Shown piece after piece: positions 1 to 8,326 of a stretch of DNA of 64,000 nucleotides. The DNA is taken from contig CP023454.1 in assembly GCA_002356635.1 (NCBI GenBank), forward strand, positions 1,093,501 to 1,157,500, written 5' to 3'. The DNA comes from Rhodobacteraceae bacterium QY30. Lineage in GTDB: Bacteria; Pseudomonadota; Alphaproteobacteria; Rhodobacterales; Rhodobacteraceae. The translations under genes and the position numbers were made by a program. Under the pieces are notes generated by a model that was not told the origin of the DNA, searched no databases, and saw only the letters and a program-made list of their open reading frames with translations. Every line of letters starts with the position of its first letter. Position 1 is the stretch's first letter.

Positions 1-1
1 T

Positions 2-196
2 CTAGAAGCTTGTGTTGATGGTCATGCCGGTCAGGGTGTCCTGAACCTTGGCGCCGACGCTCGACATCTGGCCGCGCAGGCCGCTCATCGCGACAAACAC
101 CAGACCGACGACGCCGGCGGTCAGGATGACCCAGTCGACCGTAACCGCGCCGTCCTCGTCCTGGGCAAATCGGCCCGCAATCTTGAAAAGCTTCAT
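2..196 (-). CDS. Flp family type IVb pilin
   Basis: A 64-residue prepilin of the Flp (tight-adherence) type, exported and cut by a TadV-like prepilin peptidase, then assembled into a thin pilus. The short basic leader ends at Gly16 and is followed by AVTVDW, the GxxxxDW variant of the GxxxxEY processing site, and then a hydrophobic helix of about 20 residues. I start at the Met at 194-196 and not at a longer upstream Met, because the MKLFK leader then lines up with its neighbours. This is the most divergent of six pilin genes in the first 2.4 kb. No Tad machinery genes are visible in the window. Confidence 0.85.
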   Translation of the reverse strand: MKLFKIAGRFAQDEDGAVTVDWVILTAGVVGLVFVAMSGLRGQMSSVGAKVQDTLTGMTINTSF

Positions 197-375
197 GCAC
201 CACTCCCGTATCCGCAGGTCGGACCTTGCGGCCCCTTGTCTTGGTTTATGAAGGGGGTTGTGGGCAGCAATGGGGCGGTGGAAGGGCATCTCCCGGTCGC
301 GCATCCATCAATCCGGAACAATACCGGCTTTCAGCAATGACAATCGAGATCAGGGCTTTGCGCGCAGAATGCCAA

Positions 376-600
376 TCAGTTGCTGCGGTAGATCGTCGTG
401 GCGGGAAGCGAATCGCCCCCGGAGGCGGCTGTCGCCAGTTGTTCGTTGATCCGCGAGGTGAGCGACTTGGTGCCGCCCCCCATCATCGAGGTGACGGCCA
501 CGCCCAGGCCGACGATCACGGCCGTCAGCACGATCCAGTCGACCGTCACGGCGCCGGATTCATTCTGGATGAACCGGATGGTCCGGTTTTCTTGCTGCAT
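376..600 (-). CDS. Flp family type IVb pilin
   Basis: A 74-residue Flp-type prepilin. Leader of 16 residues ending NESG, then AVTVDW, a hydrophobic helix, and a longer polar tail than its neighbours (about 58 mature residues; others about 49). The tail keeps the GGGTKSLTSRIN block that resembles GGTGALTSKIN of the downstream paralogs. It has its own upstream spacer, so it is probably a separate transcription unit. It could be a minor pilin, but the sequence alone does not show this. Confidence 0.85.
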   Translation of the reverse strand: MQQENRTIRFIQNESGAVTVDWIVLTAVIVGLGVAVTSMMGGGTKSLTSRINEQLATAASGGDSLPATTIYRSN

Positions 601-702
601 CTTTTATGCCCCTTAGCCCCGTGGACGAATGGATGACCGCGCGCCCACGTTCAGAACTTCGCATCCAATTGCGGCAAGTTTTGGGTAAAGGGGGTGAAAT
701 GG

Positions 703-739
703 AAAAAATAACGCGCCCCCCGGCGTGCGGAGGGCGCGT
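703..739 (-). terminator. Rho-independent terminator of the pilin gene at 765-962
   Basis: On the minus strand the stem ACGCGCCC pairs with GGGCGCGT (711-739) and is followed by a run of T (703-710). It directly follows the pilin gene stop, so that gene is monocistronic. Confidence 0.8.
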
Positions 740-764
740 ATCAGTGTCAGGTCAACGGGCTGGA

Positions 765-962
765 TCAGAGCGCGTTGGTGTTGATAGACATGTTCGACAG
801 GTGCGAGTTGATCTTCGAGGTCAGCGCACCGGTGCCGCCGCGAACGGCGGCCAGCGCGGCCATGCCCAGGCCGACGATGGCGGCGGTCAGCACGACCCAG
901 TCCACGGTCACGGCGCCATCTTCTTCGGCGTTGAACTTCTTGAACAGTTTGAAGGCTTTCAT
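765..962 (-). CDS. Flp family type IVb pilin
   Basis: A 65-residue Flp-type prepilin, one of four near-identical copies in tandem. The 16-residue leader MKAFKLFKKFNAEEDG is followed by AVTVDWVVLTAAIVGLG, giving a mature pilin of 49 residues. It differs from the other three copies mainly near the C-terminus (NTNAL where they have NTSAL). A strong terminator lies just after it, and the upstream spacer differs from those of the other copies. This is probably a structural subunit of a Flp pilus whose assembly genes lie elsewhere. Confidence 0.9.
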   Translation of the reverse strand: MKAFKLFKKFNAEEDGAVTVDWVVLTAAIVGLGMAALAAVRGGTGALTSKINSHLSNMSINTNAL

Positions 963-1187
963 GTCCTATCTCCTTGCACTTTTAATCACTCACCGCTTCC
1001 TGTGGGAGCCCGGAACGTCGGGTTAACCTTGACTGCGGTATGGGGATGTTTTGCCGGTCAATCGTGACGCAAACAGGGCGGATCCCGGCTGAATTCGGGA
1101 CATCCTTTCGGATGGCGGAAACAGACGAAAGACATTGTCGACCAATGGCGCATCGGCCAGCTTCTGCGGCGTTGCGCCCGGGAATCG

Positions 1188-1216
1188 AAAAAGCCGCGCC
1201 TGGGCGGGCGCGGCTT
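1188..1216 (-). terminator. Terminator of the pilin gene at 1248-1445
   Basis: Perfect stem AAAGCCGCGCC / GGCGCGGCTTT around a 5-6 base loop, followed on the minus strand by TTTTT. It lies about 30 bases after the pilin stop. Confidence 0.85.
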
Positions 1217-1240
1217 TCGTCAATCTCGCGGGTCTGATCC

Positions 1241-1549
1241 GAAGGGATCAGAGCGCGCTGGTGTTGATCGACATGTTCGACAGGTGCGAGTTGATCTTCG
1301 AGGTCAGCGCACCGGTGCCGCCACGGACAGCGGCCAGCGCGGCCATGCCCAGGCCCACGATCGCGGCGGTCAGCACGACCCAGTCCACGGTCACGGCGCC
1401 ATCTTCTTCGGCGTTGAACTTCTCGAACAGTTTGAAAGCTTTCATCAGTCTTCTCCAGGGTTTTGTCAGGTTCCGGCCTCTGCATCCGGAACCCCGGTCT
1501 CGCGTCGGCTGATCCTGTTTCTGACCGTGAATCGTGGTTCAACTTGGGC
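1241..1549 (-). repeat. Duplicated pilin block, copy A
   Basis: About 309 bases covering a complete pilin gene and about 100 bases upstream of it match 2124-2432 with only four differences by eye. The match ends abruptly at both sides. The copied upstream part presumably carries the promoter and ribosome binding site. Confidence 0.85.
1248..1445 (-). CDS. Flp family type IVb pilin (copy A)
   Basis: A 65-residue Flp prepilin nearly identical to the genes at 765-962, 1702-1899 and 2131-2328. Within the leader, residue 7 is Glu (KLFEKF) where the other copies have Lys. After processing at Gly16 the mature product should be the same as that of copy B at 2131-2328. Its own terminator (1188-1216) and an upstream region shared with copy B make it a self-contained expression unit. 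Confidence 0.9.
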   Translation of the reverse strand: MKAFKLFEKFNAEEDGAVTVDWVVLTAAIVGLGMAALAAVRGGTGALTSKINSHLSNMSINTSAL

Positions 1550-1641
1550 GGAGCTTTGGCATTTACGGGTTGTTAACTTTTTTATTTTGAAACAACGGGA
1601 TGGAACCGTTTCCTGTACTTGTGTACCCGCCGCATCCGCCC

Positions 1642-1673
1642 AAAAGCAAAACCGCGCCCGTTCGGGGCGCGGT
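1642..1673 (-). terminator. Terminator of the pilin gene at 1702-1899
   Basis: Stem ACCGCGCCC / GGGGCGCGGT with loop gttc, followed on the minus strand by TTTGCTTTT. It closely resembles the terminator at 2071-2103, which suggests that the units were copied together with their terminators. Confidence 0.85.
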
Positions 1674-1701
1674 TCGCTGAAGCGTATCTGTCCGGAAGGG
1701 A

Positions 1702-1899
1702 TCAGAGGGCGCTGGTGTTGATCGACATGTTCGACAGGTGGTCATTGATCTTCGAGGTCAGCGCACCGGTGCCGCCACGGACGGCGGCCAGAGCGGCCAT
1801 GCCCAGGCCCACGATGGCGGCGGTCAGCACGACCCAGTCCACGGTCACGGCGCCGTCTTCTTCGGCGTTGAACTTCTTGAACAGTTTGAAAGCTTTCAT
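1702..1899 (-). CDS. Flp family type IVb pilin
   Basis: A 65-residue Flp prepilin. The start is the Met at 1897-1899, because MKAFKLFKKF matches the other copies; an in-frame Met 16 codons upstream would add an unrelated tail. It differs from its sisters in the polar region (SKINDHLSN where they have SKINSHLSN). The leader, GxxxxDW site and hydrophobic helix are conserved. The upstream spacer is not related to that of copies A and B. Confidence 0.9.
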   Translation of the reverse strand: MKAFKLFKKFNAEEDGAVTVDWVVLTAAIVGLGMAALAAVRGGTGALTSKINDHLSNMSINTSAL

Positions 1900-2070
1900 C
1901 GAACTTCTCCAGGTACAATGGTTGGCCGGTGCAGAGGGCCCGGTCAACGGTGCTCGCTGCGACTGGAACCGTTGTCGCCCTGAATCGTGTTCCGATTAGG
2001 GCATCCTTCGGACATTTGCTGGAAACTATCCAAAACTTCACATCCTTTTGCGAGGGCGGCTGATCTGCCC

Positions 2071-2103
2071 AAAGCAAAACCGCGCCCGATGGGGGGCGCG
2101 GTT
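2071..2103 (-). terminator. Terminator of the pilin gene at 2131-2328
   Basis: Stem AACCGCGCCC / GGGCGCGGTT, followed on the minus strand by TTTGC. Nearly the same hairpin as at 1642-1673. Confidence 0.8.
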
Positions 2104-2123
2104 CGCTGAAACGGTCCTGTCCA

Positions 2124-2432
2124 GAAGGGATCAGAGCGCGCTGGTGTTGATCGACATGTTCGACAGGTGCGAGTTGATCTTCGAGGTCAGCGCACCGGTG
2201 CCGCCACGGACAGCGGCCAGCGCGGCCATGCCCAGGCCCACGATCGCGGCGGTCAGAACGACCCAGTCCACGGTCACGGCGCCATCTTCTTCGGCGTTGA
2301 ACTTCTTGAACAGTTTGAAAGCTTTCATCGGTCTTCTCCAGGGTTTTGTCAGGTTCCGGCCTCTGCATCCGGAACCCCGGTCTCGCGTCGGCTGATCCTG
2401 TTTCTGACCCTGAATCGTGGTTCAACTTGGGC
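2124..2432 (-). repeat. Duplicated pilin block, copy B
   Basis: Second copy of the 309-base block at 1241-1549, offset by 883 bases, with four mismatches seen by eye: two in the gene, one just upstream of the start and one further upstream. Confidence 0.85.
2131..2328 (-). CDS. Flp family type IVb pilin (copy B)
   Basis: A 65-residue Flp prepilin with the leader MKAFKLFKKFNAEEDG, processing site AVTVDW and hydrophobic helix. It is the first gene of the tandem set as transcribed. Its mature sequence equals that of copy A (1248-1445); only leader residue 7 differs. It shares its whole upstream region with copy A, so both should be regulated alike. Confidence 0.9.
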   Translation of the reverse strand: MKAFKLFKKFNAEEDGAVTVDWVVLTAAIVGLGMAALAAVRGGTGALTSKINSHLSNMSINTSAL

Positions 2433-2683
2433 AAAGATCGTGAATCCTTGGACCATATCGGTGGTGTTTTGCAGAAATCGTCGACAAATCGGCGCCAATC
2501 CGCCGTCTCTTGCCGTGATAGCCCCCTGAAAGCGGATTAATCCGGGCGTTCCATCCTGTTGCCAAAACGCCGGTCTTTCCATCGAATCCGAAGCGGGACA
2601 CCGGAAAGGCTGGATCGACGGGGCCGGCTGAGGCAGATTTTCATCAAAAGCATACGAAAAAGTATGAGGCAGGCAGTAGTATC
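2329..2683. other. Divergent intergenic region between pilin and transglycosylase genes
   Basis: This stretch holds the duplicated upstream region of the pilin gene (to 2432) and about 250 bases of unique spacer. Just before the transglycosylase gene there is a small inverted repeat, CATAC-N6-GTATG (2651-2666), which could be an operator or a hairpin in the leader. I see no convincing gene here. Confidence 0.5.
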
Positions 2684-3559
2684 ATGATGCGCCGCAGCCA
2701 GTGGGCGGTCCTTGTGCTGTGCATTCTCCAGACGCTGGGGACCGCACGGGCCGAAGAGGGCACGTCCTCCCCCGCCACATCCTATCCGGACTTTACCTTC
2801 AAGCGCATCGGGGCACCCAAGCCCGGCGTAGGCAAGCGTATCATGGTGCAGATCGACCCGGCCGAGCAGGCGCGGATGCTGGCCGCCGCGATGCCGATGC
2901 CGGAAAATCCGATCCCGAAGGGTGGTGCCGCGCCCGGGTTGCTGCCCGGTCCCGCCAAACCCACCGCCCCCGGTAGCTATGACTGGTTCTGGAAGGCGGT
3001 GTCGCCCAGCCTTGCCGAGCGGGACGGTCGGTTCGACCTGGCGCTGGCGGCGCTGAACCAGGGGCCGAACGGCACGATGGTTGCCGCGCCGCGCCTCCAG
3101 CAGATGCAGCAGATGGCGCAGGCCCATGGCCCCGAGATCCTGCAGGCCACGATCGGGACGGAAGTTTCGCCCGCGCTGGTGCTGGCGGTGATGGGCATTG
3201 AAAGCGGTGGCCGGGCCGATGCGGTGTCGGGGGCCGGCGCCGTGGGCCTGATGCAGCTGATCCCGGCCACCGCCGACCGGTTTGGTGTCGCCGACAGCAA
3301 GGATCCCCGGCAGAACATCCGGGGCGGGGTTGCCTATCTCAACTGGTTGATGAAGGAGTTCGACCGGGATCCGCTGATGGTGCTGGCCGCCTACAATGCT
3401 GGCGAGAATGCGGTGAAATCGAACGGCGGCGTGCCGCCCTATACGGAAACACGGGACTATGTGCCCAAGGTTCTGGCCGCCTGGTCGGTGGCACGGGGGC
3501 TGTGCCGGACCCCGCCGGAACTGATGACGGATGGCTGCGTCTTCGCGGCGGGGAGTTGA
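2684..3559 (+). CDS. Lytic transglycosylase, SLT domain
   Basis: A 291-residue periplasmic murein lytic transglycosylase that cleaves the MurNAc-GlcNAc bond of peptidoglycan. A signal peptide covers about residues 1-23 (basic MRRS, hydrophobic core, cut near TARA-EE). The C-terminal SLT domain (about 150-260) has the catalytic Glu in MGIESGG, then GAVGLMQLIPATA and LAAYNAGENAV, the usual order of motifs in this family. The N-terminal 130 residues are Pro-rich and not recognised. Its position next to a pilin array could mean that it opens the wall for pilus assembly, but it is on the other strand, so this is only a guess. The start could also be the second Met at 2687. Confidence 0.85.
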   Translation: MMRRSQWAVLVLCILQTLGTARAEEGTSSPATSYPDFTFKRIGAPKPGVGKRIMVQIDPAEQARMLAAAMPMPENPIPKGGAAPGLLPGPAKPTAPGSYDWFWKAVSPSLAERDGRFDLALAALNQGPNGTMVAAPRLQQMQQMAQAHGPEILQATIGTEVSPALVLAVMGIESGGRADAVSGAGAVGLMQLIPATADRFGVADSKDPRQNIRGGVAYLNWLMKEFDRDPLMVLAAYNAGENAVKSNGGVPPYTETRDYVPKVLAAWSVARGLCRTPPELMTDGCVFAAGS

Positions 3560-3567
3560 GACGGGCG

Positions 3568-5004
3568 ATGACGGATGTGAAGCCGCTGGTTCTGGATGTC
3601 GATGGGACATTCCTGAAGACCGACATGCTGTACGAAAGCTTCTGGGCGGGGCTGGGGCGTGATCCGCTGGCGACGATCCGGGCAGTGCTGCGGCATTTTC
3701 GCAAGCCGCAGGTGCTGAAGGCCGAGTTGGCGGACATCGCGCCCTTGCGCACCGATCTTCTGCCGGTGAACCCGGCCGTGGCGGAACTGGCGCTGGAAAA
3801 CCGCATGGCGGGGCGCGAGGTCGTGCTGGCGTCGGCATCCGATGCGTCGCTGGTGGAACGGCTGGCCGCGGATTACGGCCTGTCGCCCACGGTCTTCGCA
3901 TCCAGCCGCGAGGTGAACCTGAAGGGCTCCGCCAAGGCCGAGGCACTGGCGGAAACCTTCGGGGACGGTGGCTTCGACTATGCCGGGAACGAGGTCGCGG
4001 ACATGGCGGTCTGGGAACGGGCTGACAACGCGCTGGTCGTGGGCTATCTGCCTTCGGCGCGGACGCTTGTTTCGCGCGGGCAGAACGTGGTCGAACTGCC
4101 CGGCGGCTGGGTCTGGCGCGATCTGCTGAAGGCGATGCGGCCGCACCAGTGGGTCAAGAATGTCCTTCTGATCCTGCCCATGATCGCCGCGCACCGTTTC
4201 GACCTGGCCACCCTGGTACCGATCCTTCTGGGAATCCTGTCGTTCTCGGCGGCGGCTTCCAGCATCTACATCGTCAACGACCTGCTCGACCTCGAGGCCG
4301 ATCGCCTGCACCAGACCAAGTGCCGTCGGCCCTTCGCCAGCGGCGCGGTGCCGATCTCTGCCGGGATGGTTGCCTTCGTGCTGCTGATGCTGCTTTCCCT
4401 GGGGATCGCGGCGGCGCTGAACGCTCTCTTCCTCGGCGTGGTCGTGCTTTATGCCGCCACATCGCTGGCCTATTCGCTAAAGCTGAAGCGGATGCGCTGG
4501 GTCGACATCGCCACGCTGGCGGCGCTTTATACCCTGCGTGTTGTGGCGGGTGCGGCGGCGGGGCAGGTCGATGTGTCGATCTACATGCTGATCTTCATCT
4601 TCCCGATCTTCGTGACCCTGGGGTGCGTCAAGCGGCTGACCGAGCTGACGCTGGCCACGTCGGACGAACGTTTGCCGGGACGGGGCTATTCGCGGGCGGA
4701 TCGCGGCGATCTTCTGAACGTCGCGGGGCTGGGCACCGTCGGCGCGCTGTTGATCTTCTTTCTCTATTCGATCAGTGCGCAGGGACGGGAACTATATCCG
4801 ACGACCTGGATCCTGTGGGTGGCCATGGCCCCGATGGCGCTGTGGCTGTGGCGCATGGTGATGCTGGGCTGGTATGGCCAGCAGGACCACGATCCGATCG
4901 TCTTTGCCATGCGCGACAAACTGGGCATCGGGATTCTGATGATCATCCTGTCGCTGATGTTCTGGGCGGCCGGTCTCTGGTCCGACTGGTACGGACAAAT
5001 GTGA
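3568..5004 (+). CDS. HAD phosphatase - UbiA prenyltransferase fusion
   Basis: A 478-residue two-domain protein. Residues about 1-190 form a HAD-type hydrolase (VLDVDGTF near residue 10, later ASASD and DYAGNEVADMAVW). Residues about 190-478 form an integral membrane UbiA-family prenyltransferase with the Asp-rich motif NDLLDLEADRLHQTKCRRP, about eight membrane segments and a second acidic region. This layout resembles decaprenylphosphoryl-phosphoribose synthase-like proteins, where the enzyme attaches phosphoribosyl diphosphate to a polyprenyl phosphate and a phosphatase follows. The substrate here is not proven. The Met at 3568 is chosen because DVKPLVLDVDGTF follows immediately; it lies 8 bases after the transglycosylase stop. 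Confidence 0.8.
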   Translation: MTDVKPLVLDVDGTFLKTDMLYESFWAGLGRDPLATIRAVLRHFRKPQVLKAELADIAPLRTDLLPVNPAVAELALENRMAGREVVLASASDASLVERLAADYGLSPTVFASSREVNLKGSAKAEALAETFGDGGFDYAGNEVADMAVWERADNALVVGYLPSARTLVSRGQNVVELPGGWVWRDLLKAMRPHQWVKNVLLILPMIAAHRFDLATLVPILLGILSFSAAASSIYIVNDLLDLEADRLHQTKCRRPFASGAVPISAGMVAFVLLMLLSLGIAAALNALFLGVVVLYAATSLAYSLKLKRMRWVDIATLAALYTLRVVAGAAAGQVDVSIYMLIFIFPIFVTLGCVKRLTELTLATSDERLPGRGYSRADRGDLLNVAGLGTVGALLIFFLYSISAQGRELYPTTWILWVAMAPMALWLWRMVMLGWYGQQDHDPIVFAMRDKLGIGILMIILSLMFWAAGLWSDWYGQM

Positions 5005-5161
5005 TCGTCTCACCAGCGCGGCAGGATCCGGCGCTGGTCCTAAACCCCCGGTTGAGGCGGGGCGGTTCGGGGCGGTTATAGGATAACGCCGGGGAACCTC
5101 CTTATCTTTCACGGCGTTGGAGCGTCATGTTCCCTCTCATCCATGATAAGGGCCCTTTCCC

Positions 5162-7399
5162 ATGCGTCAGAGTCTCAAGACCTCAACCGCGTTGATCGCC
5201 AGCCTTTCCCTGCTGATGCCCGCACCGATCTGGGCGCAAACCTCGACCGATCAGGCCGAGGTCTGCGCCGATGGCAGTGCGGCACCTTGCGAAAAGGACA
5301 AGAAGCCGAAGAAGGCGACGGATACCGAGAAGAAGGCTGCGCCTGAGGAAAAGGCCGCGCCCGAGAAGAAGGCCGAGCCGGATCAGAATGCTGCGCCGGA
5401 TGCGTCGACCAAGGCCGCCCCCGAGGCGGATGCGCCCGCCGAACAGGCTCCTGCGCCCGCCGCCGAACCGGCCCCCGAACCTGCGCCGACACCGACGCCG
5501 GTTCCCGAGGCCACCGCGCCGGCCGAACCTGCGCCCACCGAGGCAGCCCCGGCGCAACCCGCGCCCGGCGAGGTTCAGCCGGATGGTTCCGTGACGACGG
5601 GCGAAGGGTCAAGCACCGCGCCTGATGCGGCTGCGCCCGTGGACAAGACCCCCGAGACGCCCGCGGCGACGGCCACGCAGGGCGGCAGCATCATGCCAAG
5701 CGGCGAAGCTCCGGCAGAAGCACCGGCTGCGCAGGCCCCGGCCGCCGAAGCCCCAGCCGAAGCTCCGGCCGCGACGTCGACCGAACCCGCGCCGCAACCG
5801 GCCACCCCCGACACGACCACGTTGAAGAAGGCGCTTGAGGCGCAGCAACCGGCCGAGCAGCCGGCGGCCACGACCGAGCCGTCGGCGACCGTTCCGTCCC
5901 CGGCCGAACCCGCCCCCGCCGAGCCCGCCACCACCGAAGGCAGCGCCGCACCCAAGGTCGCGCCCGCTGAAGGCCAGCCCTCACCGACCGCCGAGGAACT
6001 GCAAAAGTCGCTTGAGAACCAGCAGCAGCCCGCAGCGGAAGGCACCACCACCACCGTTGCGCCCGCGCCCGCCGAAGGGTCGGCCACCGGATCTGCGACC
6101 GGAAGTGCGACCGGAGAGGTGACAGCCCCCGCAACTGGCAGTGCGACGGCCACCGGGACCGCCACGGGCACCGCAACCGGGGAGGTGACGGCGCCCGCGA
6201 CCGGCAGCGCCGCCGGCGAGGCGGCGGCCGCCGGAACCGCGACGCTGCTGCCCGTCCAGCCCGATGCAGCCTCGGGGCAGGCACCTGTGGCGGCCGCAGC
6301 TGCGGCGCCGGTGTCGGCCGAGCCGGACACCGCGATTCCGCCTGCGCAGGTGGTCGAGGAAACCGTGACCAAGGAAACGGCCCGTTCCTCTGCCGAAGAG
6401 TTCGCGACCAAGGTGAATGAAGCCCCCGCCGTCACGCCGCAGGGGGCGCAGACTGCCGCACCGTCGGCCACGGCCACGACGACAACCACAACCACCACCG
6501 CCACCCCCACCGCCAAGCGCGACAAGGGGCTGTCGGACTTCGAGAAGATCGCCCTGGCCGGTCTTGGCGCGCTGGCCGTGGGCACGTTGCTGTCGAACAA
6601 CCGCAGGGTCGAACAGAACTCGGGTGACCGTGTGGTGCTGCTGCGGGATGACGGCAGCTATCAGGTGATCAAGGACGACAATGTGCTGCTGCGTCAGCCC
6701 GGCTCGAACGTGCGAACCGAACGCTTCAACGACGGCTCGACCCGCACGATCGTGACCCGGCAGGACGGCACCCAGATCGTGACGATCCGGGACGCCGAAT
6801 ACCGGGTGCTGCGCCGGGTCCACATCGACCGGGACGGGCGGCAGACGATGCTGATCGACGATACCGTTCCCTATGAACCGGTGGTCGTGTCCGAGCTGCC
6901 GCGTCCGGCCCGCGAGATCGTGGCCACGCCGTCGTCGAGCGAGGCAGAACTGCGCGATGCGCTGCGCAACGAAGCCAACATCGGCCGGCGGTTCAGCCTG
7001 GCGCAGGTCCGCGACATCTACGAAGTGCGGGCGCTTGTGCCGGTCATCGACCTGAACTCGATCACCTTCGAGACGGGATCGGCCGCGATCACCCCGGACC
7101 AGGCGCAGGCGCTGGCCAACTTGGGCCGGACGATCCAGTCCTTCATCAAGGACAACCCGCGCGAGATGTTCCTGATCGAAGGGCACACTGATGCCGTTGG
7201 GAATGCGGCCTACAACCTGGCGCTGTCGGACCGGCGCGCGGAGTCGGTGGCGCTTGCGCTGACCGAATACTTCAAGGTTCCGCCGGAAAACATGGTCGTG
7301 CAGGGCTATGGCGAGGAGTTCCTGAAGGTGCAGACCGAGGGAGCGGAACGCCAGAACCGCCGCGCCAGCGTGCGCCGGATCACCAGCCTGCTGGACTGA
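5162..7399 (+). CDS. OmpA family protein with long Pro/Ala/Thr-rich region
   Basis: A 745-residue envelope protein. A signal peptide ends at about IWA-QTST (residue 30). Residues about 45-450 are low complexity, rich in Pro, Ala, Glu and Thr, with near-repeats such as ATGSATGEVTAPATGS. A hydrophobic patch follows (ALAGLGALAVGTLLS, about 465-480), then a charged region with a repetitive YRVLRRVHIDRDG-like pattern, and a C-terminal OmpA domain (about 625-745) with the peptidoglycan-binding signature IEGHTDAVGNAAYNLALSDR. It probably ties the outer membrane or a periplasmic complex to the wall. The N-terminal half resembles a flexible spacer. A convergent terminator follows. Confidence 0.85.
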   Translation: MRQSLKTSTALIASLSLLMPAPIWAQTSTDQAEVCADGSAAPCEKDKKPKKATDTEKKAAPEEKAAPEKKAEPDQNAAPDASTKAAPEADAPAEQAPAPAAEPAPEPAPTPTPVPEATAPAEPAPTEAAPAQPAPGEVQPDGSVTTGEGSSTAPDAAAPVDKTPETPAATATQGGSIMPSGEAPAEAPAAQAPAAEAPAEAPAATSTEPAPQPATPDTTTLKKALEAQQPAEQPAATTEPSATVPSPAEPAPAEPATTEGSAAPKVAPAEGQPSPTAEELQKSLENQQQPAAEGTTTTVAPAPAEGSATGSATGSATGEVTAPATGSATATGTATGTATGEVTAPATGSAAGEAAAAGTATLLPVQPDAASGQAPVAAAAAAPVSAEPDTAIPPAQVVEETVTKETARSSAEEFATKVNEAPAVTPQGAQTAAPSATATTTTTTTTATPTAKRDKGLSDFEKIALAGLGALAVGTLLSNNRRVEQNSGDRVVLLRDDGSYQVIKDDNVLLRQPGSNVRTERFNDGSTRTIVTRQDGTQIVTIRDAEYRVLRRVHIDRDGRQTMLIDDTVPYEPVVVSELPRPAREIVATPSSSEAELRDALRNEANIGRRFSLAQVRDIYEVRALVPVIDLNSITFETGSAAITPDQAQALANLGRTIQSFIKDNPREMFLIEGHTDAVGNAAYNLALSDRRAESVALALTEYFKVPPENMVVQGYGEEFLKVQTEGAERQNRRASVRRITSLLD

Positions 7400-7422
7400 T
7401 CGCCGACCGGACGCAACAGCAG

Positions 7423-7449
7423 GCCGCGCCCTTCGGGGGCGCGGCTTTT
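7423..7449. terminator. Bidirectional terminator between the OmpA gene and rlmJ
   Basis: Perfect stem GCCGCGCCC / GGGCGCGGC with loop ttcg-like, followed by TTTT on the plus strand. It lies between two convergent genes and can serve both. Confidence 0.8.
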
Positions 7450-7452
7450 CCG

Positions 7453-8244
7453 TCAGCCGGCTGCGGACAGGCTGGAAAACCGTTCCGACAGCCATTCCGC
7501 CTCGGCTTCGGTTCCGTAGGGGGTGTTGACGATGAACACCCCGCTGCCGATCATGCCGTGACCTTCGCGCGCGGGCGGGAAAGACACGTCATGACGCAAG
7601 GTGCGAGGAAGGCTGGCCGTTTCAAGCGCGAAAAGCATGGCACGATGCGCGCCGCTGGTCAGGATCGGATACCACAGCACCAGGGTTCCGACATTCCACC
7701 TTGCATGAACCGCGGCGATCAGCCGGGGCAGGGCGGCATAGTCCTCCTTCACCTCATAACTCGGGTCGATCAGCATCAGGCCCCGCCGCGGCGTCGGGGG
7801 GGTGCGGGCCAGTGCCATCTTCAGCCCGTCTTCGCGCAGCACCGTCGCGCCGAAGGGGCCGGCCACGACCTGCAATGCGGCATGTTCCTGCGGATGCAGT
7901 TCGGCAAGCGTCAGCCGGTCCCCGGGGCGCAGCAACTGCGCGGCAATCAACGGAGAACCGGGGTAGGCGTTCGCCCCGAACCGCGTGCGGGTGTCGGTCA
8001 GCACGCGCGCATAGGGATGGTCGGGCGCGAACCAGTCCCGCACCCGCAGGATGCCTTGCGCGGCTTCGCCGGTCTTTTCCGCCTCGGGGGCATCCAGCGC
8101 ATAAAGACCACGGCCCGAATGGGTCTCAAGATAACTCAGCGGCTTCGGCTTCTGCGTCAGGTAATCCAGCATGACCGACAGCAGCGCATGCTTGTGCACG
8201 TCCGCCAGGTTGCCTGCATGATATCCGTGCTGATAGCTCAGCAT
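7453..8244 (-). CDS. rlmJ: 23S rRNA (adenine-N6)-methyltransferase RlmJ
   Basis: A 263-residue SAM-dependent enzyme of the RlmJ (YhiR) family, which methylates the N6 of an adenine (A2030 in E. coli numbering) of 23S rRNA. The typical start MLSYQHGYHAGNLADVHKH is present and fixes the start at 8242-8244; longer in-frame starts exist but add unrelated residues. SAM-binding YLETHSGRGLYAL lies at about 35-47 and the catalytic DPSY motif (LIDPSYEVKEDY) at about 160. Its length fits the family. It follows infC on the same strand, separated by a terminator. Confidence 0.9.
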   Translation of the reverse strand: MLSYQHGYHAGNLADVHKHALLSVMLDYLTQKPKPLSYLETHSGRGLYALDAPEAEKTGEAAQGILRVRDWFAPDHPYARVLTDTRTRFGANAYPGSPLIAAQLLRPGDRLTLAELHPQEHAALQVVAGPFGATVLREDGLKMALARTPPTPRRGLMLIDPSYEVKEDYAALPRLIAAVHARWNVGTLVLWYPILTSGAHRAMLFALETASLPRTLRHDVSFPPAREGHGMIGSGVFIVNTPYGTEAEAEWLSERFSSLSAAG

Positions 8245-8275
8245 CCCGTCCCCCAAGGCATCATCCGAAACGAAA

Positions 8276-8304
8276 AGGCCCCCGGGATGCGCCTGGGGGC
8301 CATC
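8276..8304 (-). terminator. Terminator after infC
   Basis: On the minus strand GGCCCCCAGG pairs with CCCGGGGGCC and is followed by TTTTCG. It separates infC from rlmJ. Confidence 0.75.
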
Positions 8305-8326
8305 TTGCATCCGGTCTGGTCAGCGA

